A stretch of 64,000 bases of DNA from Rhabditophanes sp. KR3021 (lineage: Eukaryota; Nematoda; Chromadorea; Rhabditida; Alloionematidae), in the NCBI GenBank assembly GCA_963281155.1, contig CAUJLY010000002.1, positions 496,001-560,000 on the forward strand, in the 5' to 3' direction. Both the position numbers and the translations under genes were made by a program. Positions 48,330 to 64,000 of the stretch are shown piece after piece (within the stretch, counting starts at the first letter, position 1; each line of letters begins with the position of its first letter). Below the pieces are notes generated by a model, which worked only from the letters and a program-made list of their open reading frames with translations, made no database searches and had not been told where the DNA came from.

Positions 48330-49391
48330 ATTTGTTACCACTTGGCCCTAATAGCAAGAAAAACTGTAAACAGTAAGAACATATAAACTGTAGGATAAAT
48401 AAAAGGGGCCAGATGAGAGTAGTCAAGATAAGGATTAACAATTATTAAAAAGTAAGTTTAAACACATATAAATAAGAAGGACTCATGAACATCACATCTT
48501 GCTACTCATTAACTAAACCATCCAATCTGCCACTGCAACTAATAAGAACAAGCAAAGTTGTCAAGATTGGTTTAATCCAAAATGAAAAGGTCTTTAATTT
48601 GTCTAAATTCAATGACTCATGCTACTACTCAATTTATACTGACTATAGATAATAAATAAATAAAAATAAGTATCTGTTTTGCCTTTTTAACTAGACATTT
48701 AAATTGTTTACTTTTTATTCATCCATGATAAATAGGTTTCCTATTTTTTTGGTTGCTTTGGATAGGAAATAAAATAATGTACTACAGAAAGAGCTTTGTA
48801 AATAGGTATTTTGGTGAAACAATAAATCGTACTTTTTTATTCCATTCCAAAAAGTCAATTTTAACTATGTTAAATTTAATTGAATAACGAAGTAGAAAGC
48901 TCAATTGGTGGTATAAAATTGTTTTTTAATACTAGTGAAGGGCGTCTACTGCCATGAAATAATTATGGTGGTTTGTTTTTGTTGTTGTTAATAAGATTTA
49001 TGGAGGGGTGTTTGGTTGAAAAGGATAAAAAAGGTTTCTTTTGAGGTTGGATGTTTTAAGGGAGGTAGGTGTTTTTTGAAGTGTGAAAATTATTTTTTGT
49101 CTAATGGCAAGTGGGAGGTTACTTATTGGACAATAATAAATGGACGGTAACTTAAGGGGAAATAGTAGTTGGGTATAAATCTGTTTGTAGGCTATTTATT
49201 GTTGTTTTAGATTGCCTAAATGTTTTTCAATGCTATCTATTACTTGAAGTTTGAAGACTTACTTTGCAATATTTTCACACCAATCAAAGTCATTGGAAAG
49301 ATTTTTAAAAATAGTTTATTAATTAACAGTTACACAAAAAATGATGTTATAATAGTTGGTTCTCCACCAAAGAATCAAGCAAACAAAACAT
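48330..49391. other. Intergenic, no gene recognised
   Basis: AT-rich spacer between the rhomboid-like gene and isoleucyl-tRNA synthetase. Confidence 0.5.
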
Positions 49392-52300
49392 TTAGGTAGA
49401 AAGATGAATCTCTACAACAGCCTCATTAACATCACTAGTATTCGAAGCTTTAGCCTCGAAATCACTTGGAAGTTCGTGATCGAAGAAAGTGATAGGAGTT
49501 CCGGTAGCGCTTTCGATAGTTTCCTTTAACTTTCTAACAACAGCATGGAGCTGACTATCGGCTGGAGTAACTTTGCAGAAGACATTAGCTTGTTGAGTAG
49601 ACACAAGTTTCGCGGTCTTACGTAACTTCTGGATGCGGTTGATGACTTCTCTGGCCAAACCTTCTTCGATCAAGGAATCATCTCTTTCCGTGTCAAGCAT
49701 GACGACCGTTTGATTGTCTGCGTGAGTCTTGTACTCATCCTTGGCGATCTTCTTCGACTCATCAAAACCATACTTGACTGCAACTTCTTCACTATTCAAG
49801 ACATGTCCGAATACAGTCATAGTTCCAGTGGCTAGGAATTCAGTCAGAACCTCGTCAGAGGCTGTTTTCAAATATTCGACGACCTTCTTTTGGTCTCCAC
49901 GAAGTTTAGATCCAAGTAACTTGAAGTTTGGTTCAGCCTTCAGAGAAACTCCGTACTTCTCTTTGTCTTGACTGACAATCAACTCCTTAACATTACATTC
50001 ACTGAGGACGTATGGTTCAAGGAACTTAAGATCTTCTAGGAATTGTTCCGACCTATTGATGACGACCACGTTCTTTAAAGGATGCTTGACAGGGATGTTG
50101 ACTCTGTCTCTTAGAACTCTGACCAAATCAACGACGGATCTTAAAGCAGCAACACGTCTTTCGACGGTTTCATTGATCAAAGAGTCGTCGACTTCAGGGA
50201 TCATAACAAAGTGAACACTGTCTTCCTCGGCATTCAAGACACTTCTCAAGTTGTGCCATAAGAAGTCACAGAAGAAGGGTGTGAAGGGTGCCATCAACTT
50301 AACCACAACACACAAAACTTTCCCCAAAGTGGATAATGCTCGAGCTCTGTCTTCATAGTCATCGCCCTTGAAACGTTTTCTATTTAATCTAATGTACATA
50401 TTAGTTAAGGTGTCGAAATACTTCGTCAAAGGGCCAACAACAGCATAAAGGTGGTACTCAGACATCTCCTTGCGAACAAATGCTACTAATGAATTAGTAA
50501 ATGACAAGATCCATTTATCCATGACATTCTCAACATGATCTACAAACTCAAATTCTTTCTTGGTGTCGTGGGTGTAGAGTTGGGCGTTTTGGACGAAGAA
50601 TCTGTAGGCATTGTACCAAGGTAAGAAGACATCTTTCAAAACTTCCTTGACTCCTTCTTCTCTGAATCTAAGATTCTCTCCCCTAACGACTGGAGAGTTG
50701 ATCAAATAGAGACGAAGAGCGTCAGCACCGTACTTATTAATGATTTCCATCGGGTCGGGGTAATTCTTCTTAGACTTTGACATTTTGTTTCCATCGCTAG
50801 CCAAGATCAGTCCGTTGCAGATAAGATTCTTGAATGGAGGTTTGTCAAACAAGGCAGTTGACAAGACGAGCAAAGTGTAGAACCATCCTCTGGTTTGGTC
50901 GATTCCTTCGGCAATGAAGTCAGCTGGGAAGGTGGTTTGGAAGGTGTCCTTATTTTCGAATGGATAATGCTTTTGAGCGTAAGGCATGCTTCCGGACTCG
51001 AACCAGCAATCGAAAACTTCCGACACTCTCTTCAACTGTCCTTTGCCATGCTTAGATGGGATTGTTAAGTCATCAACACTCTCTCTGTGGATGTCGGTGA
51101 TCTTGGTTCCGGTCAGTTCTTCTAACTCAGCAATAGAAGAAGGACACACGATCTCTTCGAAGTCATCACTGACCCAGAGATTGATAGGAGTACCCCAGAA
51201 TCTGTTTCTACTGACAGCCCAATCTCTGGCATCTCTCAACCAATTGGCGAATCTTTTCTCCTTGACGAAGTTTGGAACCCAGTAAGTTTCATCATTATTA
51301 GCTAATAACTTTGGAATTAAGGTTTCAACTTTGATAAACCATGAAGGAACAGCTTTGTAGAGGAGGGGTGTTTCGGATCTCCAGCAGAATGGGTAACTAT
51401 GCCTGCATGTTTCTTGTTTGACCAACAATTTCCGGTCCGCCAAGTTTTTCATGATAAGCTTGTCAGCATCTTTGACGTAAAGTCCTTTGAAATCAGTCAC
51501 CTCATCTGTGAATTTGCCTTCTTGATCGACTGGACAGACTATCTTCATTTCACGCGATATGACTCCATGCTCTACACAAGTAGCATAATCAATTTCTCCG
51601 AAATAAGGTGCTTGATGAACAACACCAGTACCTTGATCCGTGGTGATGAAGGTTGCTGTGAGGACCTTGAAGACTGGACGGCTTGACTTCAAGTGAGCAA
51701 AGTAAGGGAACAGAGGCTCGTATTCAAGTCCCTTGAAGGTGATTCCTTTGACAACTTCGACAAGTTCATACTTAGGTTTGTTGTCTTTTGTCTTCTTGTA
51801 AAGTTGGTCGAGTCGGCATTGGAGCATGATGAACTCCTTGTCTTTTTCAAGGTCCCTGACAATGGCATAATCCAAGTCTGGATGGACAGCTAAAGCCAAG
51901 TTGGAAGGCAAAGTCCATGGAGTAGTTGTCCAAGCTACGAAGTACCTGTTTTCACAAGATGCCAACTTAAAAGCAACGAAGCAAGCGGGATCATCAACGT
52001 CTTTGTAATTTTGCCCTGCTTCGAAGTTAGATAAGGGAGTTGAGCACCCAGTTGAGAAAGGCATTACTTTGACACCTCTGTAGACTAACTTTTTCTTGAC
52101 AAGCTCTGAGAAGACCCACCAAACGGATTCCATAAACCATGGGTACATGGTCTTGTAGTCGTTCTCGAAGTCAATCCACCGCCCTGTTCTCCTGACGGTT
52201 TCTTTCCACTCGTCGGCATATCTCATGACAATAGAACGGCACTCCTGATTGTAGTTGGCGATTCCCATCTTCAAAACATCATCCGGCCCTTTGACTCCAA

Positions 52301-52645
52301 TCATCTTGTCTACTTCAAATTCGACCGGAAGACCATGAGTATCCCATCCAAATCTCCTTTCCACATAATGCCCATTTTGATGAGCCCAACGAGTAACGAC
52401 ATCCTTGATAGTTCCAGCAAGAATATGGCCGTAATGAGGCTTTCCTGTTGCAAATGGAGGTCCATCATAGAAGGTAAAACTTGGCTTCCCTTCTGACAAT
52501 CTAAAATTAATTAATTGAAAGTTAAAACAAGTCAAGTTTACTTTAAAGATGTCTCGAACGTCTTATTTTCATCCCAATGTGCCTGAACTTTTTGTTCTTC
52601 GGCGGCAAAGTTGATATTATCGGCAACTGTTTGTAGTTTGCCCAT
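49392..52645 (-). CDS. iars1: Isoleucyl-tRNA synthetase, cytosolic
   Basis: Two exons (52542-52645 and 49392-52500, 41-nt intron) encode 1070 residues. The N-terminus reads VADNINFAAEEQKV, matching the eukaryotic cytosolic enzyme. The class I motifs are intact: FYDGPPFATGKPHYGHILAG with the HIGH-type HYGH near residue 58, and GNKMSKSKKNYPDP with KMSKS near 605. The editing domain contains FVAWTTTPWTLPSN and GTGVVHQAPYFGEIDY. The anticodon-binding domain carries WILSFTNSL and FLCDFLWHNL-like segments. The protein charges tRNA-Ile and edits mischarged valine. It is somewhat shorter than human IARS1 (about 1260), lacking most of the vertebrate C-terminal repeats, like other invertebrate or fungal enzymes. 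The ATG lies 6 nt after a TTTTTTAG acceptor-like site. The frame is unbroken throughout. Confidence 0.95.
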
Positions 52646-53450
52646 ATTTATCTAAAAAACAATTTTAGATGACGAATAAAAAACTAGAACCCAACAGACA
52701 GCCACGTCTATTATTGATGCTATCAAAACGCGGATAAACTTTCAAAGGAAAGTCTTTTATATGAATAACAAATAACAGATAGTGAACGCAGATAAGGGAG
52801 TGTTAAAAAAATTAAATAAGTCTGATGCAATACATAAAATATTTCAAAATACAAAGTGCCGTCAGTAAATTACGAAATTTGAAACTATTTTGAAGCTACT
52901 TTTAAAATTTATTTGAACTACCAATGGAGACAAGAGTATCATTCTCGTGGCAAGAGTACAACTCAACAGCCTGCTTGCAAATGTGGGGTTCAATGTCCTG
53001 TAAACAATTCATCACAATTGGTCTTGAAGCGTTTCTTTGGAAAAATGTGTTTGAGGAAATTTGAATTAACAAAAAAAACTTTTGATTTTTGATTTACATC
53101 TAATTAAGAAGAGAGACATCAATTTTGCTACCAAAGTTACTAGTTTTGTCTGCAATTTTGCACCAAAAAGACATCTTTTGCTCTAAGAGATCAAAGATCA
53201 TACCTTTTTGATAAGATAGATGATTCCTCAATTGAGGAAAGTAATTTTTTGAGTAAAAATATTTTAATTTACCGTTCATTTTTCCAAAAGAGTCGTTTTA
53301 AGATGTTTAGACACATCACTGACACAAAATGGGGTGAATTAGTATATTTCACACACTTTTAGCGAACTAAACTAATTTTGTTGCTGCTTATAGATACTCT
53401 TTAAATAGATCACACTTCTATTAGCGCCTTTGTAAAATTTATCTTAAACA
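52646..53450. other. Divergent intergenic region
   Basis: Spacer between isoleucyl-tRNA synthetase (minus) and the NHL gene (plus). Both promoters would lie here. No coding signal was found. Confidence 0.5.
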
Positions 53451-55546
53451 ATGGACGAAATTGGATTTTCACCGACTTTTAGCTCTGATACAGATGTCGC
53501 CGTGCCTTCATCAAGTATAGTTTGCGGGTCATCATCATCTCTCAGTATCGATAAGCCTCACGAAGACACCTACCACCTCGTTGCTGCCAAAATCGCCACG
53601 ATATACAAGAAGGGGCATGAATGTTTTGAAAATTGGAAGCAGGAGATTCTCGCTGATCTAGACAACAACAAGGATGATGTTTTGGATAGGTGCGAAAAGT
53701 TACTATTCATGTTGGAGACTTTGAAGGAAAGCAATGTTCATCAGTTTGCAGAAACTATTGGGACGAGTAATAAGTTAAGGGAAATTTGGAAGTTTGAGAG
53801 AAATGTTCAGACCGATTTTTGCGAACCAAACCACCCACGCCATCCCTTCCGACCCAATTTCTCACCTAGCATGCCTATCACGCCACTTTCAGCCATCGAC
53901 TCCCCTTTTTCTTTCAACGCTCCTTATCCTGAACCGATGATGCATGAGAATATGTTTAGACCTTCCACGATAAACCATCCATCTTTCATTAGTGGAGGCG
54001 GGGATTGCTATGATGGAGGAAAGATGTTGGATGGGAATCATGACTTAAATGGAAATGTCGGTTGTTTCGGAGATTCCTGCGACATCTTTCCTCCCAACCG
54101 TTTCTTCAGCCAAGGGAGTGAAGATGTGATGAGTGCGGGGATCGACACTCCTTACCACCAAAGAACCACCTCCGACCGGATGAATCTCTTCAACTGGAGC
54201 ACCAATACGGGAATGTCTTCCTCTACCTACAACAACTCCTCTCCCCATGAGTGCCTCCAAAATGAACCCTCAAATTCAGCCCTTCATGCCATCGATGGGA
54301 AGTTACCAATCCGCAAACTATTCCGAGGCCTCTTCTCCCGTCTTGACAACCTCTCCAAACTTGTTCAATTCAAATGGGGACCATCAAAGCGCCGACTACG
54401 ACTCCCACTTCTCCATGACTTCTTCCAACTTTAACTTCAAGGGCAGATACACCAACACAAACAACGCCCTCAACCCTCAATCTCCTTTGATGATGAATGG
54501 CATCAATAACAACGGCAAGAGTTGCAAAGGAATGGAGATGTCTTTGAGATATTCTGTGGGTACGTTCGGAAACCCCTCCGAACAATTGAATGCTCCCCAT
54601 GGTTTGAGCATGGGGCAAGATGGAGATGTGGTGGTGTGTGATACGAATAACCACAGAATCGTCATCATTTCTTCAAAGATGGGACATTTTTCTTTTGGGT
54701 CAGGTGGAGTTGAGGAAGGATTATTATACGTAAATTAACTATTTTCTGTCATTTATAACATTACGTTTTAGTATCCCAAGAAAGTGGTTACTTTTCAATA
54801 TCGAGGAGTTTGGAGACATATTATTTTGGATCGGGGAGGCCCAGCTAGACTTCAGCAATTTGCCTATGACGGGACCTTCAGATGTCGTTTTAGTAAGTTA
54901 GAAAGTGGGTTTGAGATAAACATATTCTTTAGACACTGCCATCAACAGCGACCAAATCAACGCCATGAGTTACGACGAGGAAAACAGCACTTTCTTGATC
55001 ATCGACAGCAAAGGAATTATCACAGGCTTCAGCGTAGACAGCTTTCCTGAGTTCCATCGCCGTCTTTTGATTAATTGTGGAAGACACATCCGCGAACCTT
55101 CTGACGTCCTCTGCCACAAGTCTCTTTACTACGTGACCGACTACAAAGCCCACAACATCTGCGTCTTCGACACTCAAGCCAATTTGATCAGAAAATTCGG
55201 AAACACTTCCATCACTCCCTACCCAGTCGGGTTGTCTGTGACTCCAAACGACATCATCTTGGTTGGAGATTCCCATGGCAACAGATACCACATCTCTGGC
55301 TTCAATTCGGAAGGAAAGCTGGTAACAGAACACGAATGTCCCGACGTCAAGGTAACTTAAAACTGAAATTAAACGTTAATTAAAAGTGTGTCCGTTCAGG
55401 TGTCTCGTTGCGTGGGCCTCAAAATCGGTTCGGAAGGGATGGTAATAACAGTATCAAAGCAAAACAACCTTGTCCTGGTCTTCAACCCCCTCCACAACAT
55501 AACCGGCTGCTCCAACTACTCCCCAACTTCACGCTACCATCATTGA
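53451..55546 (+). CDS. Brat/NCL-1-type NHL-repeat protein, with a frame break
   Basis: Four exons (53451-54729, 54772-54892, 54933-55351, 55400-55546) encode about 654 residues. Residues 1-110 hold a helical, coiled-coil-like segment (KIATIYKKGHECFENWKQEI). A long Pro/Ser/Asn-rich linker follows. The C-terminal half is a six-bladed NHL propeller: FGNPSEQLNAPHGLSM, CDTNNHRIVIISS, YYPKKVVTF, ILDRGGPARLQQF, REPSDV, YYVTDYKAHNICVFD, LVGDSHGNRYHISGF and ECPDVKVSRCVGLKI. The last motifs match Brat/NCL-1, translational repressors that bind RNA through the propeller and restrain growth. No RING and no B-boxes are visible, so it is not a ubiquitin ligase. Between about 54184 and 54434 the frame must move by one base, probably at a C4 run (54243-54246). 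Confidence 0.75.
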
Positions 55547-56075
55547 AACTCACCACCCTACACCATTCCCCTTGCCTTTTCATTCTTAGTATTCAACGTC
55601 AACAGTTTAATCATACCACCTTCAGTATTATTATTATCACACTCCCCCATGTCCCACCCCAAAAAATGATGATGTTTTTGAACCCCGTTATTTTATATCT
55701 AAAAGAAGATCTTCAACTTTATTTGTTTGCTTTAATCTTTTAAAGCTTATTTCAGATTTCTATTTATCATATCAATATATATCAATATATCATCATTTGT
55801 GAATTAATAACCTTTTTGATTTGTCAAATTTTTTTATTTATCTTTTTAAATATAAAATCTAAAAGTTCTTGTTGGTTGTGTGGGTGTGTGTGTTTTGGGT
55901 GGATTGGGTAAGAGGCGGGTGGTGGAGAGATGTGTATTTGAGTGTGAAAGAAGTTTTTAACTGGTGTGTTGTATTTTTTAGATAGATTTGATTGTTTGTC
56001 ATTGTCGTTGCTATTTACCTTTTTAACTTTTTATTAATTTTGTTAAATAAATTCTTTATTCTTTGTGGTTATAGA
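55547..56075. other. Intergenic
   Basis: Spacer between the NHL gene and the ORC4-like gene, AT-rich and with GT-rich patches (55870-55930). No gene is recognised. Confidence 0.45.
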
Positions 56076-57296
56076 ATGGTGGACTTTTACCAGAATAACT
56101 TGAATATGCTGGATCGGCATCTTTACGGTTTGGAGGAACAACACCACAAATTAGAGGTGATGATTGACAGATTTCTGACTTCTCAAAAAGGCCATTCCTG
56201 CATTATGTATGGAGTAGCTAAATCAGGCAAGGTCACATCAATCAGGAGAGCTCTTCACAATGCAAGGCAAACCCATCCAACCGAATTCAACGAAACGTGG
56301 ATAGATGGGTTAGAGGAAGAAACGGTAGGTGGTGTTTTAGCCAGAATTAATGATGGCCGGAGAAATGATGCCTTGCCACAGATAATCGTGATCAAGAAAT
56401 TCGAAAGATTCGCTCAAAATGAAAATCAAATAGTGTTGTATGAGTTGCTGAATTCGACGATGACGAAGCCTTGGCTTGTTTTGTTGGTATCGAATCAGTG
56501 CAGTGCCATAGGTTTGCTTGAAAAGAGAGTTAAATCAAGGATTCAGGCAGATTTCATCAAATTCAATCAGCATTGGACGAGTCAGGACTACTATAGGGAA
56601 TTCGAAAACATTTTATTCAATTGCTTGTTTGGGTGGAATTGCAAACAACTGAAAAGGGCAGGAGAGAAAAAAGAATTGAAAGAGCGTGAAAATGAAATGA
56701 GGTCCTTTTTTGAAGATGGTGAAGTAAAGGGGATGGTCATGGCACTTTTCAAAGTAACAAAGTCAATGTTTTTGCTTAAGAGTGTTGTTGGTAGGGTCAT
56801 ATCTGAATTTGATTATACTAACAAAGAACCATTCCCGTATGAAAATAAAAGTTACATGGACGATTTGAAAATATACTTAAAGGAATCTATAAATTCCTTT
56901 CAACATCCATTCGAAGACTCCAGGGAAGAACTTCTCAAAAATCTTTCTCTCCGCCAAATAGTCCTTTTGATGTGTTTTGTGAAAGTGTCCCGCAACCAAA
57001 ACAACACCCACACACTCCTCTACAAAAACATCCTGGACTGTTTCCGTCGTCTGGGCAACACCTACGAGGCTCGTTTCAGAAATCCCAAAGAATTAGACAT
57101 CTTTTCCGAAATAGACTACCTAATCGAACGTGGCCTTCTCTACTCTCCAACCAAATCCAAACTAGGTCAACTTCTCTACAAACAAGTTGAGCTGACTGTG
57201 ATGCAGGATGCAGTAGAAAAATGTCTAAAACAACATGACACTTTATCGTCTGGTTTAAGTGCATGGTTGGAAGATTCTAATTCGGATGTCTTATAA
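56076..57296 (+). CDS. orc4: Origin recognition complex subunit 4-like protein with degenerate ATPase motifs
   Basis: A single exon encodes 406 residues. The start at 56076 directly follows a GGTTATAG acceptor-like site. The frame continues further upstream but that part is hydrophobic and AT-rich. Similarity to ORC4 is visible as LYGLEEQHHKLEVMIDRFL at the N-terminus, the Walker A region GVAKSGKVTSI, the Walker B strand PQIIVIKKFERFA, and especially GLLEKRVKSRIQ (ORC4 has ELLEKRVKSRF). A helical lid and winged-helix C-terminus end LSAWLEDS. ORC4 normally binds ATP as an AAA+ subunit of the replication origin complex. Here the Thr/Ser of Walker A is Val and the acidic pair of Walker B is Lys-Lys, so ATP hydrolysis is unlikely. 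The next gene starts 94 nt after the stop. Confidence 0.7.
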   Translation: MVDFYQNNLNMLDRHLYGLEEQHHKLEVMIDRFLTSQKGHSCIMYGVAKSGKVTSIRRALHNARQTHPTEFNETWIDGLEEETVGGVLARINDGRRNDALPQIIVIKKFERFAQNENQIVLYELLNSTMTKPWLVLLVSNQCSAIGLLEKRVKSRIQADFIKFNQHWTSQDYYREFENILFNCLFGWNCKQLKRAGEKKELKERENEMRSFFEDGEVKGMVMALFKVTKSMFLLKSVVGRVISEFDYTNKEPFPYENKSYMDDLKIYLKESINSFQHPFEDSREELLKNLSLRQIVLLMCFVKVSRNQNNTHTLLYKNILDCFRRLGNTYEARFRNPKELDIFSEIDYLIERGLLYSPTKSKLGQLLYKQVELTVMQDAVEKCLKQHDTLSSGLSAWLEDSNSDVL

Positions 57297-57359
57297 TAAT
57301 GGGTATCTTTATTTATATGATTTCTTTTTAATTTTATCCATTTCACTTTTATCTTTCTA

Positions 57360-57365
57360 AATAAA
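57360..57365 (+). terminator. Polyadenylation signal between ORC4-like and TSP1-like genes
   Basis: AATAAA lies only 25 nt upstream of the next ATG (57391), consistent with a tight tandem or operon-like junction. Confidence 0.5.
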
Positions 57366-57390
57366 GTATTTGCGTTTGATTTTGTGTAAA

Positions 57391-58140
57391 ATGGTTTTGT
57401 TTTATAAGTTTTTGGTCTTTGTGATATGTCAAGTAATTGTGGAGGGACAATTGTCTGCTATGTTTGGTAATCCTGTTCAGGCTGACAATTGTGGAGAATG
57501 GACGGGTTTGTTTGTAGATAAGCTAATCAAAATAATTAATAATAATTAGATTGGGGCCCATGCGTTTGGCTACATTCAAGTGGCGGAGAAAATAAACGTT
57601 TTGATAGATCCTACTTTGATCAATTGTTGCCTGGTAGATTAGGTTGTCGCCACCATGTATTTTTCAAACTTTTACGAGATAGATGGGGAGTAGCTTTTGA
57701 TAACTTTTATACTTATCTACGTGATGTAACCATATCTGAAAAACAATGTGGCGAATGTTCGTATCAACAAAGTTGCGGTAGAAATTGCCACCGAAGAGGA
57801 AATGGAAACATTATCAATCCTCTGTTTGTGGCAGAAAGAAGATGCGAAGGAATCGACCAAAACGAAGCTTGTGTATCAAAGCAAATTAATGGAGCTTGCC
57901 AATTATGGCCAAACCCATCAATCCCGCTCCCCAATGTAACAGATTCTATGCTAGGAATTGTCAATGGCCTCGACTATTTAACTTGTCTTCCCCAAACTAG
58001 GTACCATTTCTTTTTAAAAAACAAAATCTAATTACTATCTTTTCAGAGCAAACGGAAACGTCTGTAGATGTTGCTGCCATCCATTCTCTCCAAATCCAGT
58101 AACATTCAAGTGCGAACTAAAAAGTTACTTTCAAGGCTAA
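57391..58140 (+). CDS. Secreted cysteine-rich protein with a TSP1-like start
   Basis: Three exons (57391-57505, 57550-58000, 58047-58140) encode 219 residues with introns of 44 and 46 nt. A signal peptide ([19 protein letters not shown]) precedes C-G-E-W-T-D-W-G-P-C-V-W. This is the WxxWxxC signature of thrombospondin type 1 modules, where tryptophans can be C-mannosylated. The rest contains about 18 further cysteines, including [18 protein letters not shown], and a terminal block [12 protein letters not shown]. No other known domain follows, so this is probably a lineage-specific extracellular family. It lies 94 nt downstream of ORC4 and could be its downstream cistron. AATAAA is at 58255. 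Confidence 0.65.
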
Positions 58141-58719
58141 CAGCTTTACCCTTTCCCTTATAATAATATTATATTTTTTGCATGTCATATTGTCATACAC
58201 TCATTTTTTGTATATTTGATTATAATCTATTGAACAGGCCATGTTTCCCTAAAAAATAAAGAGCAAAATATTGTTGTGTTCGGGAAAAGATAAATGAGTT
58301 TAAATATATTTGGAAGTAAAATAAACCATCTGGCTATTCTATTATTTGGTATCCTCCTCAAATAGGTCCATATTCATCCACTTAAATTATAATCTATTTT
58401 ATTCTTTGTGCCTTTTCAATTACTTTCAACAAATTACCGCCACCATCATAATGAAGGACTTTTCTTAAACACTTGCCAAACTTAACTTGATATTATAGGA
58501 TATATATTGTATATTCACTTTCTCCTAACAAACTTATTTTTCTTTTACATTTTCTTTTGATGTCAATAATAATAAACAGTTTCAATAGAAATATGGCAAT
58601 TTATAAATTTGAATTGACAAGTCTATTAATAAAGAATACTTATTTTTGAGAATTTTACTCTTTAAATAGTTGAGAACGATAAATTGTGGGTACTTACATT
58701 TTATTTTTTGTAGATTTCA
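58141..58719. other. Intergenic
   Basis: It contains the polyadenylation signal of the TSP1-like gene (58255-58260) and otherwise AT-rich sequence up to the glutamate receptor start. Confidence 0.5.
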
Positions 58720-63513
<4,794 letters not shown>

Positions 63514-64000
63514 CTAACGCTTATTTTATATTTCTTGATTCTTAACTATTTGATTGACGCAATAAATATTAAAAAAATTAATTCAAATATGTAAAGACAT
63601 TCCAACAACTAGCAATCTAGACAGGATATATGTTAGTTCAAATATTATTGAAATGCAACCTTTCTAGACCTTATTACAAATCAATTGCTGCAAATTTATT
63701 TATGTGTACATATAGTTAGGCTGCCGCTCATTATATTTATTTATAACTTTCTATAAATTATTTAAACCACTCAATTATAGGTTATTTATTGGTTTCACAA
63801 TTTATGGTAAAAAGTAAACGTGTAATGTATAGAACACAATCATCTGGTATATGTAACGCTTCTTTTTTTAATTAAAACAAATTTACACTTTCCTCAAATA
63901 AAAGAACATCTTTGGGAAAGTTCAGTGTACTTGATTGTTTGTAATTTATGCACATTCTAACACTTGACACCAGTTAAGTCATAGTAAATAGTCGCTCATC
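63514..64000. other. 3' flank of the AMPA receptor gene
   Basis: AT-rich sequence with several AATAAA-like signals just after the stop (for example around 63560). No further gene is seen before the window ends. Confidence 0.5.

Noticed and set aside
52542..52645. Possible early stop in the first exon of isoleucyl-tRNA synthetase
   Set aside because: A first hand-copy seemed to give a stop at codon 10. Re-reading the bases at the line junction removed the extra base, and the exon reads MGKLQTVADNINF without interruption.

Overview
This window is eukaryotic nuclear DNA, AT-rich, with genes on both strands split by very short introns. Most introns I could place are 36-60 nt, with a few of 0.2-1 kb. 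The content is animal: an AMPA-type glutamate receptor, a Cys-loop channel, an achaete-scute bHLH factor, a Brat/NCL-1-type NHL protein, 7TM receptors and an aquaporin-11-like channel. Tiny introns, 3' splice-site-like signals abutting many start codons (as expected for spliced-leader trans-splicing), two operon-like gene pairs and GT92/GT49 glycosyltransferases together suggest a nematode or another compact trans-splicing invertebrate. The species cannot be fixed from the sequence alone.

Layout. 0-2.3 kb: the C-terminus of GPI mannosyltransferase PIG-B, a lone last exon of translation factor eIF1, and a RhoGAP-like gene on the minus strand. 3.2-7.2 kb: a divergent Cys-loop receptor subunit and an aquaporin with a repetitive charged tail, both minus. 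8-12.7 kb: an EGF/transmembrane protein, an achaete-scute bHLH factor, two paralogous secreted saposin-like peptides and a 58-residue membrane microprotein. 13.6-19.1 kb: sigma-class GST, a PP1-like phosphatase and a membrane-anchored cathepsin B-like protease. 20.2-22.3 kb: a six-finger C2H2 factor. 24.3-25.0 kb: an unrecognised four-exon gene. 27.8-31.3 kb: a 7TM receptor with a long novel ectodomain and an antisense gene in its largest intron. 31.5-41.5 kb, all minus: BTB-Kelch, a small basic protein, GT49, GT92 and a second 7TM receptor. 41.5-47.2 kb: no gene seen. 47.2-52.6 kb: an EF-hand/rhomboid-like protein and cytosolic isoleucyl-tRNA synthetase. 53.5-63.5 kb, all plus: Brat-like NHL protein, ORC4-like protein, a TSP1-like secreted protein and the AMPA receptor.

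The strongest oddity is an HNH endonuclease reading frame lying antisense in a spliceosomal intron of the AMPA receptor. That intron interrupts the gene four codons before the SYTANLAAF gating motif. A second coding-like antisense segment lies in another intron of the same gene. Other observations: a Cys-loop receptor lacking both Cys-loop cysteines, an ORC4-like protein with a broken ATPase, a rhomboid lacking its catalytic histidine, two GC-AG introns, and single-base frame breaks in four otherwise normal-looking genes, which may be assembly indels or real lesions.

Exon boundaries were worked out by hand. For each unbroken multi-exon gene the exon lengths sum to a multiple of three and the reading frame carries across every junction. 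The four broken genes come out one base off.
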